From: Ciceribacter thiooxidans
GTDB taxonomy: Bacteria; Pseudomonadota; Alphaproteobacteria; Rhizobiales; Rhizobiaceae
Direction: 5' to 3'
DNA: 64,000 nt
NCBI RefSeq assembly: GCF_014126615.1
Contig: NZ_CP059896.1
Location: 444,501 to 508,500, forward strand
The translations under genes and the position numbers were made by a program. The notes under the pieces were generated by a model, which was not told the origin of the DNA, did not search any database, and saw only the letters and a program-made list of their open reading frames with translations. Shown piece by piece: positions 10,147 to 17,862 of the stretch (position 1 is its first letter; every line of letters starts with the position of its first letter).

Positions 10147-11220
10147 TCAGCCGAACAGCGGTTCTGGGTGCGGCCGGAAGAAGGCGTCGACGATCGCCGG
10201 GCCGACGGCGTCCAGCGTGGCCGGCGACCATTTCGGGTTGCGGTCCTTGTCGATGATGGCCGCGCGGATGCCTTCGTAGAAATCGGGCGTGCGCAGGATC
10301 TGGTCGGTGGCTGCGAACTCGCGCTCGAGGCATGTTTCGAGATCGGGCGACGACCGGCCCTTGCGCAGAAGCGCCAGCGTCACCTTGAGGCTGGTCGGCG
10401 AGCGGATAAGCATCGTGGCACGCGCTTTCGTCGCGAACTCGCTGGCGTCCGCGGCGAGTGTCGCGAGGATTTCCTCGATGCTGTCGAAGGCGAAGCAGCG
10501 ATCAATCAGGTTGCGGTGTTCGGCGAAGGCGAGCGCCGTCGCCGGCCTCGCCGCGTCGGCGATGACGGCTGCGACGTCGTTGTGCCCGGCGGCTGCGGGA
10601 AGGGAAGAGAGCGCCTCGGCGATTTCGGAAACCTGCGAGGTATCGACCAGCCAGTCCGCGAAGCCCGCTGCGATCGCATCGGTGGCGCCGACCGGCTCGC
10701 CGGTGAGCCCCATATAGGTACCGAGCTCGCCGGGAGCCTGCGACAGCAGCCAGGTCGCACCGACATCGGGGAAGAAGCCGATGCCCGTCTCCGGCATGGC
10801 GAGGCGTGCCGTTTCGGTGGTGATCCGGTGGCTCGCATGGCCGGAAAGCCCGACGCCGCCGCCCATCGTGATGCCTTCGATCAGAACTACGTAGGGCTTC
10901 GGATAGGAGCCGATCCGTGCATTGAGGCGGTACTCCTCGCGCCAGAAGGTCGCCGGCTCGGGGCTGCCTGCCTTGCCGCCTTCGTAGAGCATCTTGATGT
11001 CGCCGCCGGCACAGAAGCCGCGCTCGCCTTCGCCCGTCACCATCACGGCGGCAATCGTCGGGTCGTGCTCGAAATCGTCGAGGGCGGCGTCGATGGCGCG
11101 GACCATGCCGAGCGAAAGGCTGTTGATGATCCGCGGCCGGTTGAGGCTGATCAGCCCGAGCGTGCCCGACCGACCGGTCAACACCTCTTCACCGGCTGTG
11201 GCGACATCAAAGAACTTCAT
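10147..11220 (-). CDS. 3-hydroxyisobutyryl-CoA hydrolase (crotonase superfamily)
   Basis: 357 aa, HIBCH type. Key segments are LISLNRPRIINSL near residue 25, the oxyanion motif GFCAGGDIKMLYEGG and GITMGGGVGLSGH, then the C-terminal extension of hydrolases (ADWLVDTSQV onward) that simple enoyl-CoA hydratases lack. It hydrolyses 3-hydroxyisobutyryl-CoA in valine breakdown, which feeds the propionyl-CoA genes nearby. The ATG at 11220 has a GAGGAGG ribosome site; a longer open frame upstream runs into the dehydrogenase gene and is not used. It follows the 2-hydroxyacid dehydrogenase on the same strand with a 107-base gap and converges on the ScfR-type gene. Confidence 0.92.
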   Translation of the reverse strand: MKFFDVATAGEEVLTGRSGTLGLISLNRPRIINSLSLGMVRAIDAALDDFEHDPTIAAVMVTGEGERGFCAGGDIKMLYEGGKAGSPEPATFWREEYRLNARIGSYPKPYVVLIEGITMGGGVGLSGHASHRITTETARLAMPETGIGFFPDVGATWLLSQAPGELGTYMGLTGEPVGATDAIAAGFADWLVDTSQVSEIAEALSSLPAAAGHNDVAAVIADAARPATALAFAEHRNLIDRCFAFDSIEEILATLAADASEFATKARATMLIRSPTSLKVTLALLRKGRSSPDLETCLEREFAATDQILRTPDFYEGIRAAIIDKDRNPKWSPATLDAVGPAIVDAFFRPHPEPLFG

Positions 11221-11327
11221 CAATGCTCCTCCTCGTCCTGCCTCGTCCGCGCCGTTCTCCACCCGCGGCGCTACGCTCATAACACATGGCCGGAGGCATG
11301 ACCTCCCTGCCTTTGGTCGGGTTTCGT

Positions 11328-12284
11328 TCAGCCGACCACGTTGCGTGGCGTTCCTCGCCGGAACAGCTCGATGTTCTCGATGAGTTGGTCGGCGAGTTCC
11401 TGGATGGCCTGCCGGCTCGCCCAGGCGACGTGCGGCGTCAGGATGACATTGGGTCGGCCGGCGATCCGCATCATCGGGCTGTCGGCGGCCGGCGGCTCGC
11501 CGTCGGTCACGTCGAAACCGGCGCCGGCGATCTCTCCGGCGTCGAGCGCAGCCACCAGCGCCTGCTCGTCGACGAGGCCGCCGCGGCTGGTGTTGATAAG
11601 GATCGGCTTGCGCTCCATCAGCGCGAATTCTCGGCCGGCGATGATCCCGCGGGTTTCTGCATTCAGCGGGCAATGGAGCGTGATGACGTCGCTTCGGCGC
11701 ATCACCTCGTCGAAGGCGGTGCGCCCGGCCGGCGGCACGTCCGCGCCCTTGCGGTCGGCGACCAGCACCGTCATGCCGAAAGCCTCGGCGATGCGGGCGA
11801 CCGAGCGGCCGAGCGCACCATAGCCGACGATCCCGAGCGTCGAGCCGGCGAGATCGGAGATTGGATGGTCGAAGAAGCAGAATTGCCGGGCTTCCTGCCA
11901 GCGGCCGTCGATCACCGACTGGCGATAGGGAAGGATGCTGCGTCTCAGCGCCAGCATCAGGGCGAAGGTATGCTCGGGCACCGTATTCGTCGCGTAATTA
12001 CGGATGTTGCAGACGGTGACGCCGGACTTGCTGCAGGCGGCGAGATCGACGCAATCCGTGCCCGTCGCCGCTACCGCGATCAGCTTCAGCCTCGGTGCGC
12101 CGGCGACCGCATCGGCATGGATCGGCGCCTTGTTGGTGATGACGATGTCGGCGTCGGCGATCCTGCCCGCGACCTCATCCGGAGTACTGCGACCGTAGAG
12201 CACCAGGTCGTGCGGGAAATCCGGGGCGCGAAGCGTGGTCTCCGGCGAGAGCGTGTCGCGGTCGAGAAAGACGATTCTGGTCAT
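11328..12284 (-). CDS. D-isomer specific 2-hydroxyacid dehydrogenase (glycerate/hydroxypyruvate type)
   Basis: 318 aa. The Rossmann NAD(P) motif GIVGYGALG lies near the middle and the catalytic set is intact: Arg in INTSRGGLVD, Glu in DGEPP, His in LTPHVAW. It reduces a 2-ketoacid (hydroxypyruvate or glyoxylate are the best guesses) or oxidises the D-hydroxyacid. I chose ATG 12284 (GAGGAAT ribosome site); the open frame extends 47 codons further but through a terminator hairpin. Its C-terminus resembles PdxB/GhrB-like members, but the substrate cannot be told from sequence. Confidence 0.9.
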   Translation of the reverse strand: MTRIVFLDRDTLSPETTLRAPDFPHDLVLYGRSTPDEVAGRIADADIVITNKAPIHADAVAGAPRLKLIAVAATGTDCVDLAACSKSGVTVCNIRNYATNTVPEHTFALMLALRRSILPYRQSVIDGRWQEARQFCFFDHPISDLAGSTLGIVGYGALGRSVARIAEAFGMTVLVADRKGADVPPAGRTAFDEVMRRSDVITLHCPLNAETRGIIAGREFALMERKPILINTSRGGLVDEQALVAALDAGEIAGAGFDVTDGEPPAADSPMMRIAGRPNVILTPHVAWASRQAIQELADQLIENIELFRRGTPRNVVG

Positions 12285-12391
12285 GGGCGGACATTCCTCA
12301 CGGATCGCGGTCGTGATGCGGTCGTAGCCGATGCTCCGGAGGCAGACAATAGCGGCCCCGACGGTAACGCGGGTGGGGCCGTCCCGAAACG

Positions 12392-12419
12392 AAAAAGGCC
12401 CGGCACGATGTGCCGAGCC
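12392..12419 (-). terminator. Rho-independent terminator of csbD
   Basis: On the minus strand, GGCTCGGCAC, a 3-base loop and GTGCCGGGCC (one mismatch) are followed directly by TTTTT. It lies 23 bases past the csbD stop. Confidence 0.85.
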
Positions 12420-12442
12420 CTCCATCGACGTGAGGAAGAAGA

Positions 12443-12640
12443 TCAGTGGCGGCCGAGCCAGGTGTCGATCTCGCGATCAGCCTCCTCTTCGGTCTTGCCA
12501 TAGGCTTCCTGAATCTTGCCGGCAAGCTGCCTGCGGTTCCCGTTGATGACGTCGAGGTCATCGCCGGTGAGCTTGCCCCACTGTGCCTGGGCCTTGCCCT
12601 TGAACTGCTCCCAGTTACCTTCGACTTGATTCCAGTTCAT
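12443..12640 (-). CDS. csbD: CsbD family stress-response protein
   Basis: 65 aa, acidic and helical, starting MNWNQVEGNWEQFKGKAQ with the CsbD signature (WGKLTGDDLDVINGNRRQL, then YGKTEEEADREID). CsbD proteins accumulate under general stress in many bacteria; their biochemical role is unknown. The start has GAGAGGATG upstream. An EcfG promoter ends 52 bases before the start and a strong terminator follows the gene, so this is a complete single-gene unit of the general stress regulon. Confidence 0.93.
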   Translation of the reverse strand: MNWNQVEGNWEQFKGKAQAQWGKLTGDDLDVINGNRRQLAGKIQEAYGKTEEEADREIDTWLGRH

Positions 12641-12692
12641 GTCAGCATCCTCTCGTTGGTTGGACAAAGAGGCGTCTGGCCTCGGCAGTGAC

Positions 12693-12718
12693 AACGTCCT
12701 TGGGGCGAGGGAAGTTCC
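12693..12718 (-). promoter_or_regulatory. EcfG promoter of csbD
   Basis: On the minus strand: GGAAC, 17 bases, CGTT, the consensus for the alphaproteobacterial general stress sigma factor EcfG/RpoE2. Confidence 0.8.
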
Positions 12719-12844
12719 GTTTTGCGGAGCGATCTTTCCCCGGTTGGAGAGTGCGTCCGCGGCCATAGGTCGAGTTTGTCGCGTCCGGACGAAGCTGCTT
12801 TGCAATTGCCTCCGTCAATGCCGAGGCGTACAACAATCGACGCG

Positions 12845-12869
12845 GGAACCCGCCCGCATCTCATGCGTT
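12845..12869 (+). promoter_or_regulatory. EcfG promoter of the DUF883 gene
   Basis: GGAAC, 16 bases, CGTT, ending 33 bases before the start codon at 12903. Confidence 0.75.
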
Positions 12870-12902
12870 TGTCGACAGGACGATCGTTGAAGGAGAAATG
12901 AC

Positions 12903-13262
12903 ATGGCTGCAGTCTCGATGACTGGCAAAGCAGGCGAAAAGACGCAGGAAGAAACCGTCGGCAGCACCGATCCGAACGTTCAGGACGTTCAGGCGGAGCT
13001 CGACAACTTGCGTCGCGACATTGCCGCGCTGACCCAGGCGATCACCTCCCTCGGAAGTGCGAAGCTGCAGGAAGCAGGTGCGCGTGCCAGCGAGATGGGT
13101 GCCGAGATGGCAGGTGCCTCGGCCGCGGCCTATCAGTCCGCCCGCGACGGTCTTCGTACGGCCGAGCAGGATCTCGAGACTCGTATCCGCAACAATCCCT
13201 TGCAGGCGGTCGGGATCGCCGCCGGCATCGGGTTCCTTGCTGCGCTGCTGACACGGCGCTGA
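12903..13262 (+). CDS. DUF883 family (ElaB/YqjD-like) membrane-anchored protein
   Basis: 119 aa. A long charged amphipathic region (residues 15-95; DVQAELDNLRRDIAALTQAI, coiled-coil prone) precedes a C-terminal membrane anchor, AVGIAAGIGFLAALLTRR. This is the layout of YqjD/ElaB proteins, tail-anchored to the inner membrane and linked to stress or stationary-phase ribosome binding in E. coli. The start has an AGGAGA site. It is followed three bases later by a second membrane protein gene, so both are probably expressed from the EcfG promoter upstream. Confidence 0.88.
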   Translation: MAAVSMTGKAGEKTQEETVGSTDPNVQDVQAELDNLRRDIAALTQAITSLGSAKLQEAGARASEMGAEMAGASAAAYQSARDGLRTAEQDLETRIRNNPLQAVGIAAGIGFLAALLTRR

Positions 13263-13265
13263 CCC

Positions 13266-13703
13266 ATGAACCTCATTGCAGAAGTCCTGGCCAGCCTCGC
13301 GCTGCGGCGCGCGCGCCCGGTAGTGGAAGGCGTCAAGCGCAATGCAGTGGCGGCGATCCTGCTGACCGTACTGTTCGGAACCGCTTATGTCGCGCTCGTC
13401 GTGGCGCTCGCCTTGTACGTTGCGGAGACGGCGGGGCCGGTCATGGCTGCGATGACCGTGGCGGTCACTGCAATTGCCCTCGCGCTTACGGTGATCGCGG
13501 TGGTGATGGTCCTTAACCATCAGGCCCGCAAGCAGGCGCTGATGCGTCAACAGATGGCTGCGGCGATGGGTGATCCGCTTACCACTGGCCTGATGGCCGA
13601 GGTTCCCCTGATGATGCGCGAAAGTCCGATCGCCACAACCGCGATGATCGGCTGCCTTGTCTACGCGCTCGCGAAAGTTGGCGGAGTCGGGCGCAAGGCC
13701 TGA
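13266..13703 (+). CDS. Small inner-membrane protein (holin-superfamily-like, stress operon)
   Basis: 145 aa with two close hydrophobic helices (about residues 28-53 and 58-83), a basic loop and a weaker third hydrophobic stretch near 118-136. It resembles the 'phage holin family' membrane proteins that follow DUF883 genes in many proteobacteria. That name reflects topology, not phage origin, and no phage genes are near. It starts three bases after the DUF883 stop, so the two form an operon. Its function is unknown. Confidence 0.8.
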   Translation: MNLIAEVLASLALRRARPVVEGVKRNAVAAILLTVLFGTAYVALVVALALYVAETAGPVMAAMTVAVTAIALALTVIAVVMVLNHQARKQALMRQQMAAAMGDPLTTGLMAEVPLMMRESPIATTAMIGCLVYALAKVGGVGRKA

Positions 13704-13735
13704 CAAGACGCAATGAAAGGCGTGTCGAAGGTACG

Positions 13736-13930
13736 CTATTTCTTGGCGCTGCTGCGCTCAGCCTGGTCCAGCCGTTCCAGCAAATCCAAGAACTGCGGCG
13801 GTGTACCTTCTTCGACGATACTGTCGTAGTATCCACGCAACTTTGACGCGATCAGGGTCTTTGAAAGTTCCCCGGCTGTATCGGACCGCGTCGGCCTCGC
13901 TTTGCGATCCTTCATCTTCTCAGGTGCCAT
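13736..13930 (-). CDS. nepR: NepR-type anti-sigma factor (copy 1)
   Basis: 64 aa. The NepR core is at about residues 28-58 (KLRGYYDSIVEEGTPPQFL, then DLLERLDQAE), two helices that clamp EcfG until phosphorylated PhyR takes NepR away. The N-terminus is basic and probably disordered. It is transcribed away from phyR. A GGAAC-N17-AGTT promoter 42 bases upstream suggests feedback control by EcfG. A second nepR lies before ecfG. Confidence 0.88.
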   Translation of the reverse strand: MAPEKMKDRKARPTRSDTAGELSKTLIASKLRGYYDSIVEEGTPPQFLDLLERLDQAERSSAKK

Positions 13931-13971
13931 AAACCCCGTTCATCCCGTCACAATATTAGGAATTCCCCAAG

Positions 13972-13997
13972 AACTGTACTAGCATAAAAAAAGTTCC
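13972..13997 (-). promoter_or_regulatory. Candidate EcfG promoter of nepR copy 1
   Basis: On the minus strand: GGAAC, 17 bases, AGTT (one mismatch to CGTT), ending 41 bases before the nepR start. The GGAAC is the left arm of the palindrome at 13986-14016. Confidence 0.5.
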
Positions 13998-14016
13998 GGA
14001 GTGCCGGAACTTTTTT
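13986..14016. repeat. Palindrome carrying two divergent GGAAC boxes; terminator-like
   Basis: A run of seven A, GTTCCGG, loop AGTG, CCGGAAC and a run of six T: a 13-bp perfect stem flanked by A and T tracts. It looks like a bidirectional Rho-independent terminator. However, its two arms are also two EcfG -35 boxes facing outward, toward nepR on the left and phyR on the right. No gene on either strand clearly needs a terminator here. Confidence 0.7.
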
Positions 14017-14031
14017 GGTTCGCTGGCCGTT
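14006..14031 (+). promoter_or_regulatory. Candidate EcfG promoter toward phyR
   Basis: GGAAC, 17 bases, CGTT, a full consensus match. The predicted start near 14040 leaves a leader of about 300 bases before phyR, unlike the 23-52 base leaders of the other EcfG promoters here. The 313 bases between 14032 and 14344 hold no convincing gene. Confidence 0.55.
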
Positions 14032-14344
14032 GTTGCCGAAGTTTGCATTTACGAGTTCTACTGATGAAACTGACAAGGGCTAATCACGCCCGGTCCTGCA
14101 GATGGGCCGCAGCCGGACTACTGAGTTCTTTGCGATCCGCGATCGGCGTGTGTTTCGTGCCCGCCGGCCAGTGGTCACGTGGAGCTGCGCTCGTCGGAAT
14201 CTGTGCGCCTGGCTCCTGCTCGTCTTTGAACAGAGGGCCCGCACTGCGATCGCCTCCCTCATTTTTCGGCCACTTCAGCCGCCATTTCGACCCCGTCCGT
14301 CAGTCCGCGAACCGGCGCTGAATGCGCCCGATTGGAGAAGCTGA

Positions 14345-15139
14345 ATGTCCCTGACTGCCCGTGTAGCTGCACATCTTCCTTATCTTCGGCGTTATGCGCG
14401 TGCCGTGACCGGCTCGCAAACCTCCGGCGATGCCTATGTCGCGGCTGTGCTCGAAGCCCTGATCGCCGACATTTCCATCTTTCCGGAAAGCGGCGATGAT
14501 CGTGTGTCCCTCTACAGGCTCTTTGTCGCGCTGTTCGACACGACCTCAATCGAGATTCCACCGATTTCCTCCCCCTTCGCCTGGGAGCGGCGTGCGGCCG
14601 CCAATCTCGCGGCCGTTCCCACCCGCGCGCGCCATGCCTTTCTGCTGACGACCGTCGAAGGCTTTTCGCGCGAGCAGGCGGCGGAAGTCCTCGGGGTGGA
14701 CGATACCGAATTGGACAAGCTGGTGGGCAAGGCCTCCGAGGAGATCTCGCGGCAGGTCGCAACCGAGATCATGATCATCGAGGACGAGCCGCTGATCGCG
14801 CTGGACATCGAGCAGATGGTCGAGGACCTCGGCCACCGTGTGACCGGTACCGCGCGCACCCATGCCGAGGCGGTCGAGCTCTTCCGGCGAACAAACCCGA
14901 AAATGGTACTCGCGGACATACAACTGGCCGACGGCAGTTCGGGTATCGACGCCGTCAACGACATTCTGAAGGCCGATACGATTCCGGTGATCTTCATTAC
15001 GGCCTTTCCCGAGCGGCTCTTGACGGGTGAGCGTCCGGAACCCGCCTTCCTGGTCACGAAACCCTTCAATCCGGACATGGTGAAGGCACTGATCAGTCAG
15101 GCACTTTTCTTCAATGAGCAGGTGGCGGAAAAGGCGTAG
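14345..15139 (+). CDS. phyR: PhyR anti-anti-sigma response regulator
   Basis: 264 aa. Residues 1-138 are an EcfG-like sigma mimic (sigma4-like FSREQAAEVLGVDDTELDKL). Residues 141-262 are a receiver domain with acidic pocket EDE146-148, phospho-acceptor Asp191 (MVLADIQLADG), Thr219 in FITAFPERLLTG and Lys239. The FATGUY-type signature FITAFPE marks the PhyR receiver subfamily. When phosphorylated, the sigma-like domain binds NepR and frees EcfG. GGAGAAG precedes the ATG. An HWE-type kinase follows 96 bases later and may be its phosphodonor. Confidence 0.96.
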   Translation: MSLTARVAAHLPYLRRYARAVTGSQTSGDAYVAAVLEALIADISIFPESGDDRVSLYRLFVALFDTTSIEIPPISSPFAWERRAAANLAAVPTRARHAFLLTTVEGFSREQAAEVLGVDDTELDKLVGKASEEISRQVATEIMIIEDEPLIALDIEQMVEDLGHRVTGTARTHAEAVELFRRTNPKMVLADIQLADGSSGIDAVNDILKADTIPVIFITAFPERLLTGERPEPAFLVTKPFNPDMVKALISQALFFNEQVAEKA

Positions 15140-15235
15140 TCCGGGCAACCGCTTGCCTGCACGAGGCCACCGAGCGACCTGAAAGGGCAGGCCCCGCATC
15201 CGCGGGACCGCCGCCGAGTTTCGCGGAGTTGCACG

Positions 15236-16231
15236 GTGGTTCACAGACTGACTTGGTACGAGCCCCAGCGCGGTGACGAGTACCTGCGGGAATTCTTCAT
15301 ATCCGGCCTGATCGACATCGGCGCCACGCTGATCTTGCAGGACATGGAGGGCCGGTATTCATGCATAACGACGTTGCCGGCGCGTTTCAGGCTGACGGAC
15401 GGTGAGCCGCCGACGGACACGAGCTTGTTCGGTGAGGAGATCGGCAGCAGGTTGGCCGACCTGAAGTCCCGACTGGAGCAGCCGGGAGACCATGCGGAGA
15501 TGGAGATCGACGCGGGCGACGACACGTTCTTCGAGTTTCGCTGCCGCATGATTACGATGGCGAACGGTCGAAACAACCTTATGACGATTGTCATCGACCG
15601 CACCGAAGACCGCCGGCGCGAGCGGCTCTTGCGCGCCTTGCTGCGCGAGGTGAGCCACCGCTCGAAAAACCTTCTCGCCATCATCCAGAGCATCGCCTCG
15701 CAGACTGCACGCTACTCGGGTTCTCTCAACTCTTTCCTCGGCAAGTTCCGTGGCCGCCTTCATGCGCTGGCGCAGTCGCAGGACCTCATCACCGACTCGA
15801 GCTGGAGCGGCGCCTATTTCCGCGACCTGTTGCAACAGCAGATCGAGAAATACGTGCAGGACGGTGCAGCCGACCTCATCCACGTGACCGGGGAAAATCT
15901 GCTCCTGACGCCGAACGCGTCACTCCATGTCGGCCTCGCCTTGCACGAGCTCACGGTGAACGCCGTCAGTCACGGCGACTTCGTAGCGACGCGGCAGAGG
16001 ATCGAGGTCACTTGCGAGCGAATCCGCGAGGACGGCAGGGATAGTGTGCGGATTACCTGGACGGAGCCGCTCGGCCAGAGCGACGAGGAAGGCCAAGCCG
16101 GCTCCGCGCGTTTCGGCAGCACGGTGCTTGAACGGGTAGTGCCGGCTTCGGTCAACGGGAGCGCGGTCCATCAGGTGCGACCCGGCTTCGTCTACTACGA
16201 GCTGACATTCCCCCTTGAGGCGGAAGGCTAA
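15236..16231 (+). CDS. HWE-type sensor histidine kinase of the general stress locus
   Basis: 331 aa with no transmembrane segment. The N-terminal 125 residues look PAS-like (ATLILQDMEGRYSCI, ending in VIDRTEDRRRERLL, as in PAS-PAC linkers). The H-box is LLREVSHRSKN with His141, the N-box LHELTVNAVSH, and a later ITWTE gives the W-x-E of HWE kinases. Such kinases phosphorylate PhyR-type receivers. The start is GTG with CGGAG upstream. Being cytosolic, it would sense an internal signal or act in a complex. Confidence 0.9.
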   Translation: MVHRLTWYEPQRGDEYLREFFISGLIDIGATLILQDMEGRYSCITTLPARFRLTDGEPPTDTSLFGEEIGSRLADLKSRLEQPGDHAEMEIDAGDDTFFEFRCRMITMANGRNNLMTIVIDRTEDRRRERLLRALLREVSHRSKNLLAIIQSIASQTARYSGSLNSFLGKFRGRLHALAQSQDLITDSSWSGAYFRDLLQQQIEKYVQDGAADLIHVTGENLLLTPNASLHVGLALHELTVNAVSHGDFVATRQRIEVTCERIREDGRDSVRITWTEPLGQSDEEGQAGSARFGSTVLERVVPASVNGSAVHQVRPGFVYYELTFPLEAEG

Positions 16232-16263
16232 CACCGGTCGTTCCGACATTTCTCAACGCCGGT

Positions 16264-16288
16264 GGAACCTTTCGGGGCTGCTTGCGTT
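16264..16288 (+). promoter_or_regulatory. EcfG promoter of the small Cys-rich protein gene
   Basis: GGAAC, 16 bases, CGTT, ending 23 bases before ATG 16312. It rules out the earlier in-frame ATG at 16282, which lies inside the promoter. Confidence 0.75.
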
Positions 16289-16311
16289 TCGTGTGCTCAA
16301 TGGAGAGGGGA

Positions 16312-16650
16312 ATGAGCACACTTGCCGCGCTTTTGGTCCTGGTCGCCTGCCATCCCGACGAAGGGCATTGCATGAAGGAACCGGTCGCGGTCGCTTCCTT
16401 CGTGAGCCGGGCGAGCTGCATGGCCGCTCTTCCGAAAGAGCTGAAGAAGGCGCGCCGTCTGACGCCGGTGATTTACGCCGACTGCGTACCCGTTCAGGCG
16501 GAACTCCTGGCCGGCCGTGCTCCCATTCGCCAGCGGATAGAGCCGCAACGTCTTGCCGCGTTGCTTGATGATGCCGAAGCGAAGTCCAGCGTTCCCCTGC
16601 TCGCCGTCGTCGCCGTGCAGGACGCGCCGATTCCCTATGAACGCTATTGA
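16312..16650 (+). CDS. Small Cys-containing exported protein of the EcfG regulon
   Basis: 112 aa, family not recognised. The first 13 residues are hydrophobic and end in LVAC, which fits a lipobox but has no basic n-region. Four cysteines follow the pattern Cys13, Cys20, Cys36, Cys58 (ACHPDEGHCM, RASCMAAL, YADCVPV), suggesting two disulfides or a lipidated Cys13. The C-terminal half is proline- and alanine-rich. AGAGGGG is the ribosome site. It carries its own EcfG promoter. A periplasmic or surface stress role is possible but unproven. Confidence 0.75.
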   Translation: MSTLAALLVLVACHPDEGHCMKEPVAVASFVSRASCMAALPKELKKARRLTPVIYADCVPVQAELLAGRAPIRQRIEPQRLAALLDDAEAKSSVPLLAVVAVQDAPIPYERY

Positions 16651-16758
16651 TTGAACGGACCGGCCAGCGCAATGCGGATACGTTGCCGAGCGCGCAGCCG
16701 ACAGCCGTCGGCGGCAGCCTAGAAGGCCGCCGCCGTGCTCGTCAGATGTCCACGCATG

Positions 16759-16923
16759 TCAGGCGCTGCGGAAGAAGCGGCTGACGAGCGAAATGAGGAA
16801 CAGCACGATAAAGACAAAGAAGAGGATCTTCGCGATACCGGCCGATGCGCCGGCAATGCCACCGAAACCGAGTACGCCGGCGATCAATGCAACGACGAGG
16901 AAAAGAAGAGCGTAGTAAAGCAT
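16759..16923 (-). CDS. DUF1328 (YtjA-like) small membrane protein, copy 1
   Basis: 54 aa with two membrane helices ([19 protein letters not shown] and [18 protein letters not shown]) joined by the family motif [15 protein letters not shown] precedes ATG 16923. Expressed from an EcfG promoter 30 bases upstream. Function unknown; widespread in proteobacteria and often stress-induced. A second copy is at 18054-18218. Confidence 0.9.
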   Translation of the reverse strand: MLYYALLFLVVALIAGVLGFGGIAGASAGIAKILFFVFIVLFLISLVSRFFRSA

Positions 16924-16952
16924 GGCTTTTCTCCTTGTATGCACCAGGCAAG

Positions 16953-16977
16953 AACGTCCCGTTCTGTCAATTGTTCC
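16953..16977 (-). promoter_or_regulatory. EcfG promoter of DUF1328 copy 1
   Basis: On the minus strand: GGAAC, 16 bases, CGTT. Its outward -35 lies only 27 bases from the divergent EcfG promoter of nepR-ecfG. Confidence 0.8.
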
Positions 16978-17004
16978 GCGGTGCCAAAAAGACCCGGTGC
17001 GGCC

Positions 17005-17029
17005 GGAACCTTGGCGGGTTTCGGCCGTT
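17005..17029 (+). promoter_or_regulatory. EcfG promoter of nepR-ecfG (autoregulatory)
   Basis: GGAAC, 16 bases, CGTT, ending 35 bases before the nepR start. EcfG driving its own gene and its anti-sigma factor is the known circuit in rhizobia. Confidence 0.8.
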
Positions 17030-17064
17030 TCCACGCAACACCTCCACAACCGCGTGGGAACGGA

Positions 17065-17271
17065 ATGACGAGATTTACAGACAGAGCCTACAACGGAGCC
17101 GGCGGCGAGCCGGCCTCGCCGCCTCACCAGGGCATCATCTCGAGACTGCGCCAGTTCTATCAATCCGTGCAGGATGAGGGTATACCGGACAAGTTCCTCG
17201 AGCTTCTTGAAAGACTCGATGCTGCGGAGAAGAACGCTGCCGGGCAGCGCGTCACGGGAGACAGTGCGTGA
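17065..17271 (+). CDS. nepR: NepR-type anti-sigma factor (copy 2, ecfG operon)
   Basis: 68 aa. NepR core at about residues 27-56 ([19 protein letters not shown], then [11 protein letters not shown]). It lies directly upstream of ecfG, the standard NepR position, and its stop overlaps the ecfG start. The core is similar to copy 1, with the same EG-P--FL-LLERLD-AE backbone, so the two are paralogues. The N-terminus ([14 protein letters not shown]) differs. I chose ATG 17065 because it sits just after the EcfG promoter; the open frame continues far upstream without support. Confidence 0.9.
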   Translation: MTRFTDRAYNGAGGEPASPPHQGIISRLRQFYQSVQDEGIPDKFLELLERLDAAEKNAAGQRVTGDSA

Positions 17272-17837
17272 TGGACCGAGAAAGATCCGCAGAGGAGACC
17301 GGTTTCAAGCGGGACATGCTTGCTGCACTCCCGAATCTGAGAGCGTTCGCCGTCTCGCTGACGGGGCGGCATCACCTCGCCGACGATCTCGTGCAGGACA
17401 CCATCGTCAAGGCGTGGGCGAAGCAGGATCATTTCGAGCCCGGTACCAACATGAAGGCATGGCTCTTCACGATCCTTCGCAACGAATTTTACTCGCAGAT
17501 GCGCAAGCGCGGACGCGAGGTGGCAGATACCGACGGTGTCTTCACCTCCCAGCTTGCCACGCATCCGCAACAGTACGGTTCGCTCGATCTCCAGGATTTC
17601 CGCAAGGCGCTCGAACAGTTGCCCCCCGACCAGCGTGAGGCGATCATTCTCGTCGGCGCCTCCGGCTTTGCCTATGAGGAGGCCGCCGAGATCTGCGGCT
17701 GTGCGGTCGGTACGATCAAGAGCCGTATCAACCGGGCCCGCAACAAGCTGCAGGAGATTCTCGGCGTGACGGGCGAAGCGGACTATGGTCCCGATGCGAA
17801 CGACGCTGCCGTGATCAAGCGGGCCTTCGCAAGCTAG
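17268..17837 (+). CDS. ecfG: EcfG/RpoE2 general stress sigma factor
   Basis: 189 aa. Sigma2 is at about residues 18-88 ([34 protein letters not shown]) and sigma4 at about 108-165 ([38 protein letters not shown]). The linker is that of the ECF15/EcfG group. It directs transcription from GGAAC-N16/17-CGTT promoters, of which this island has several. The start is GTG 17268 or ATG 17271, overlapping the nepR stop either way, so NepR and EcfG are made from one coupled message. Confidence 0.96.
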   Translation: MMDRERSAEETGFKRDMLAALPNLRAFAVSLTGRHHLADDLVQDTIVKAWAKQDHFEPGTNMKAWLFTILRNEFYSQMRKRGREVADTDGVFTSQLATHPQQYGSLDLQDFRKALEQLPPDQREAIILVGASGFAYEEAAEICGCAVGTIKSRINRARNKLQEILGVTGEADYGPDANDAAVIKRAFAS

Positions 17838-17862
17838 CTCATTTATTTACGGAACGGGAGAT

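Noticed and set aside
10147..11673. 508-codon version of the 3-hydroxyisobutyryl-CoA hydrolase
   Set aside because: The extra 151 N-terminal codons overlap the dehydrogenase gene in another frame; ATG 11220 has the ribosome site and family N-terminus.
13266..13703. Phage remnant (holin)
   Set aside because: Only a topological resemblance; no other phage gene is near and the gene belongs to an EcfG operon.
14001..14321. Possible 106-codon gene before phyR
   Set aside because: No ribosome site, odd composition, and the first codons lie inside the palindrome. Left as untranslated leader.
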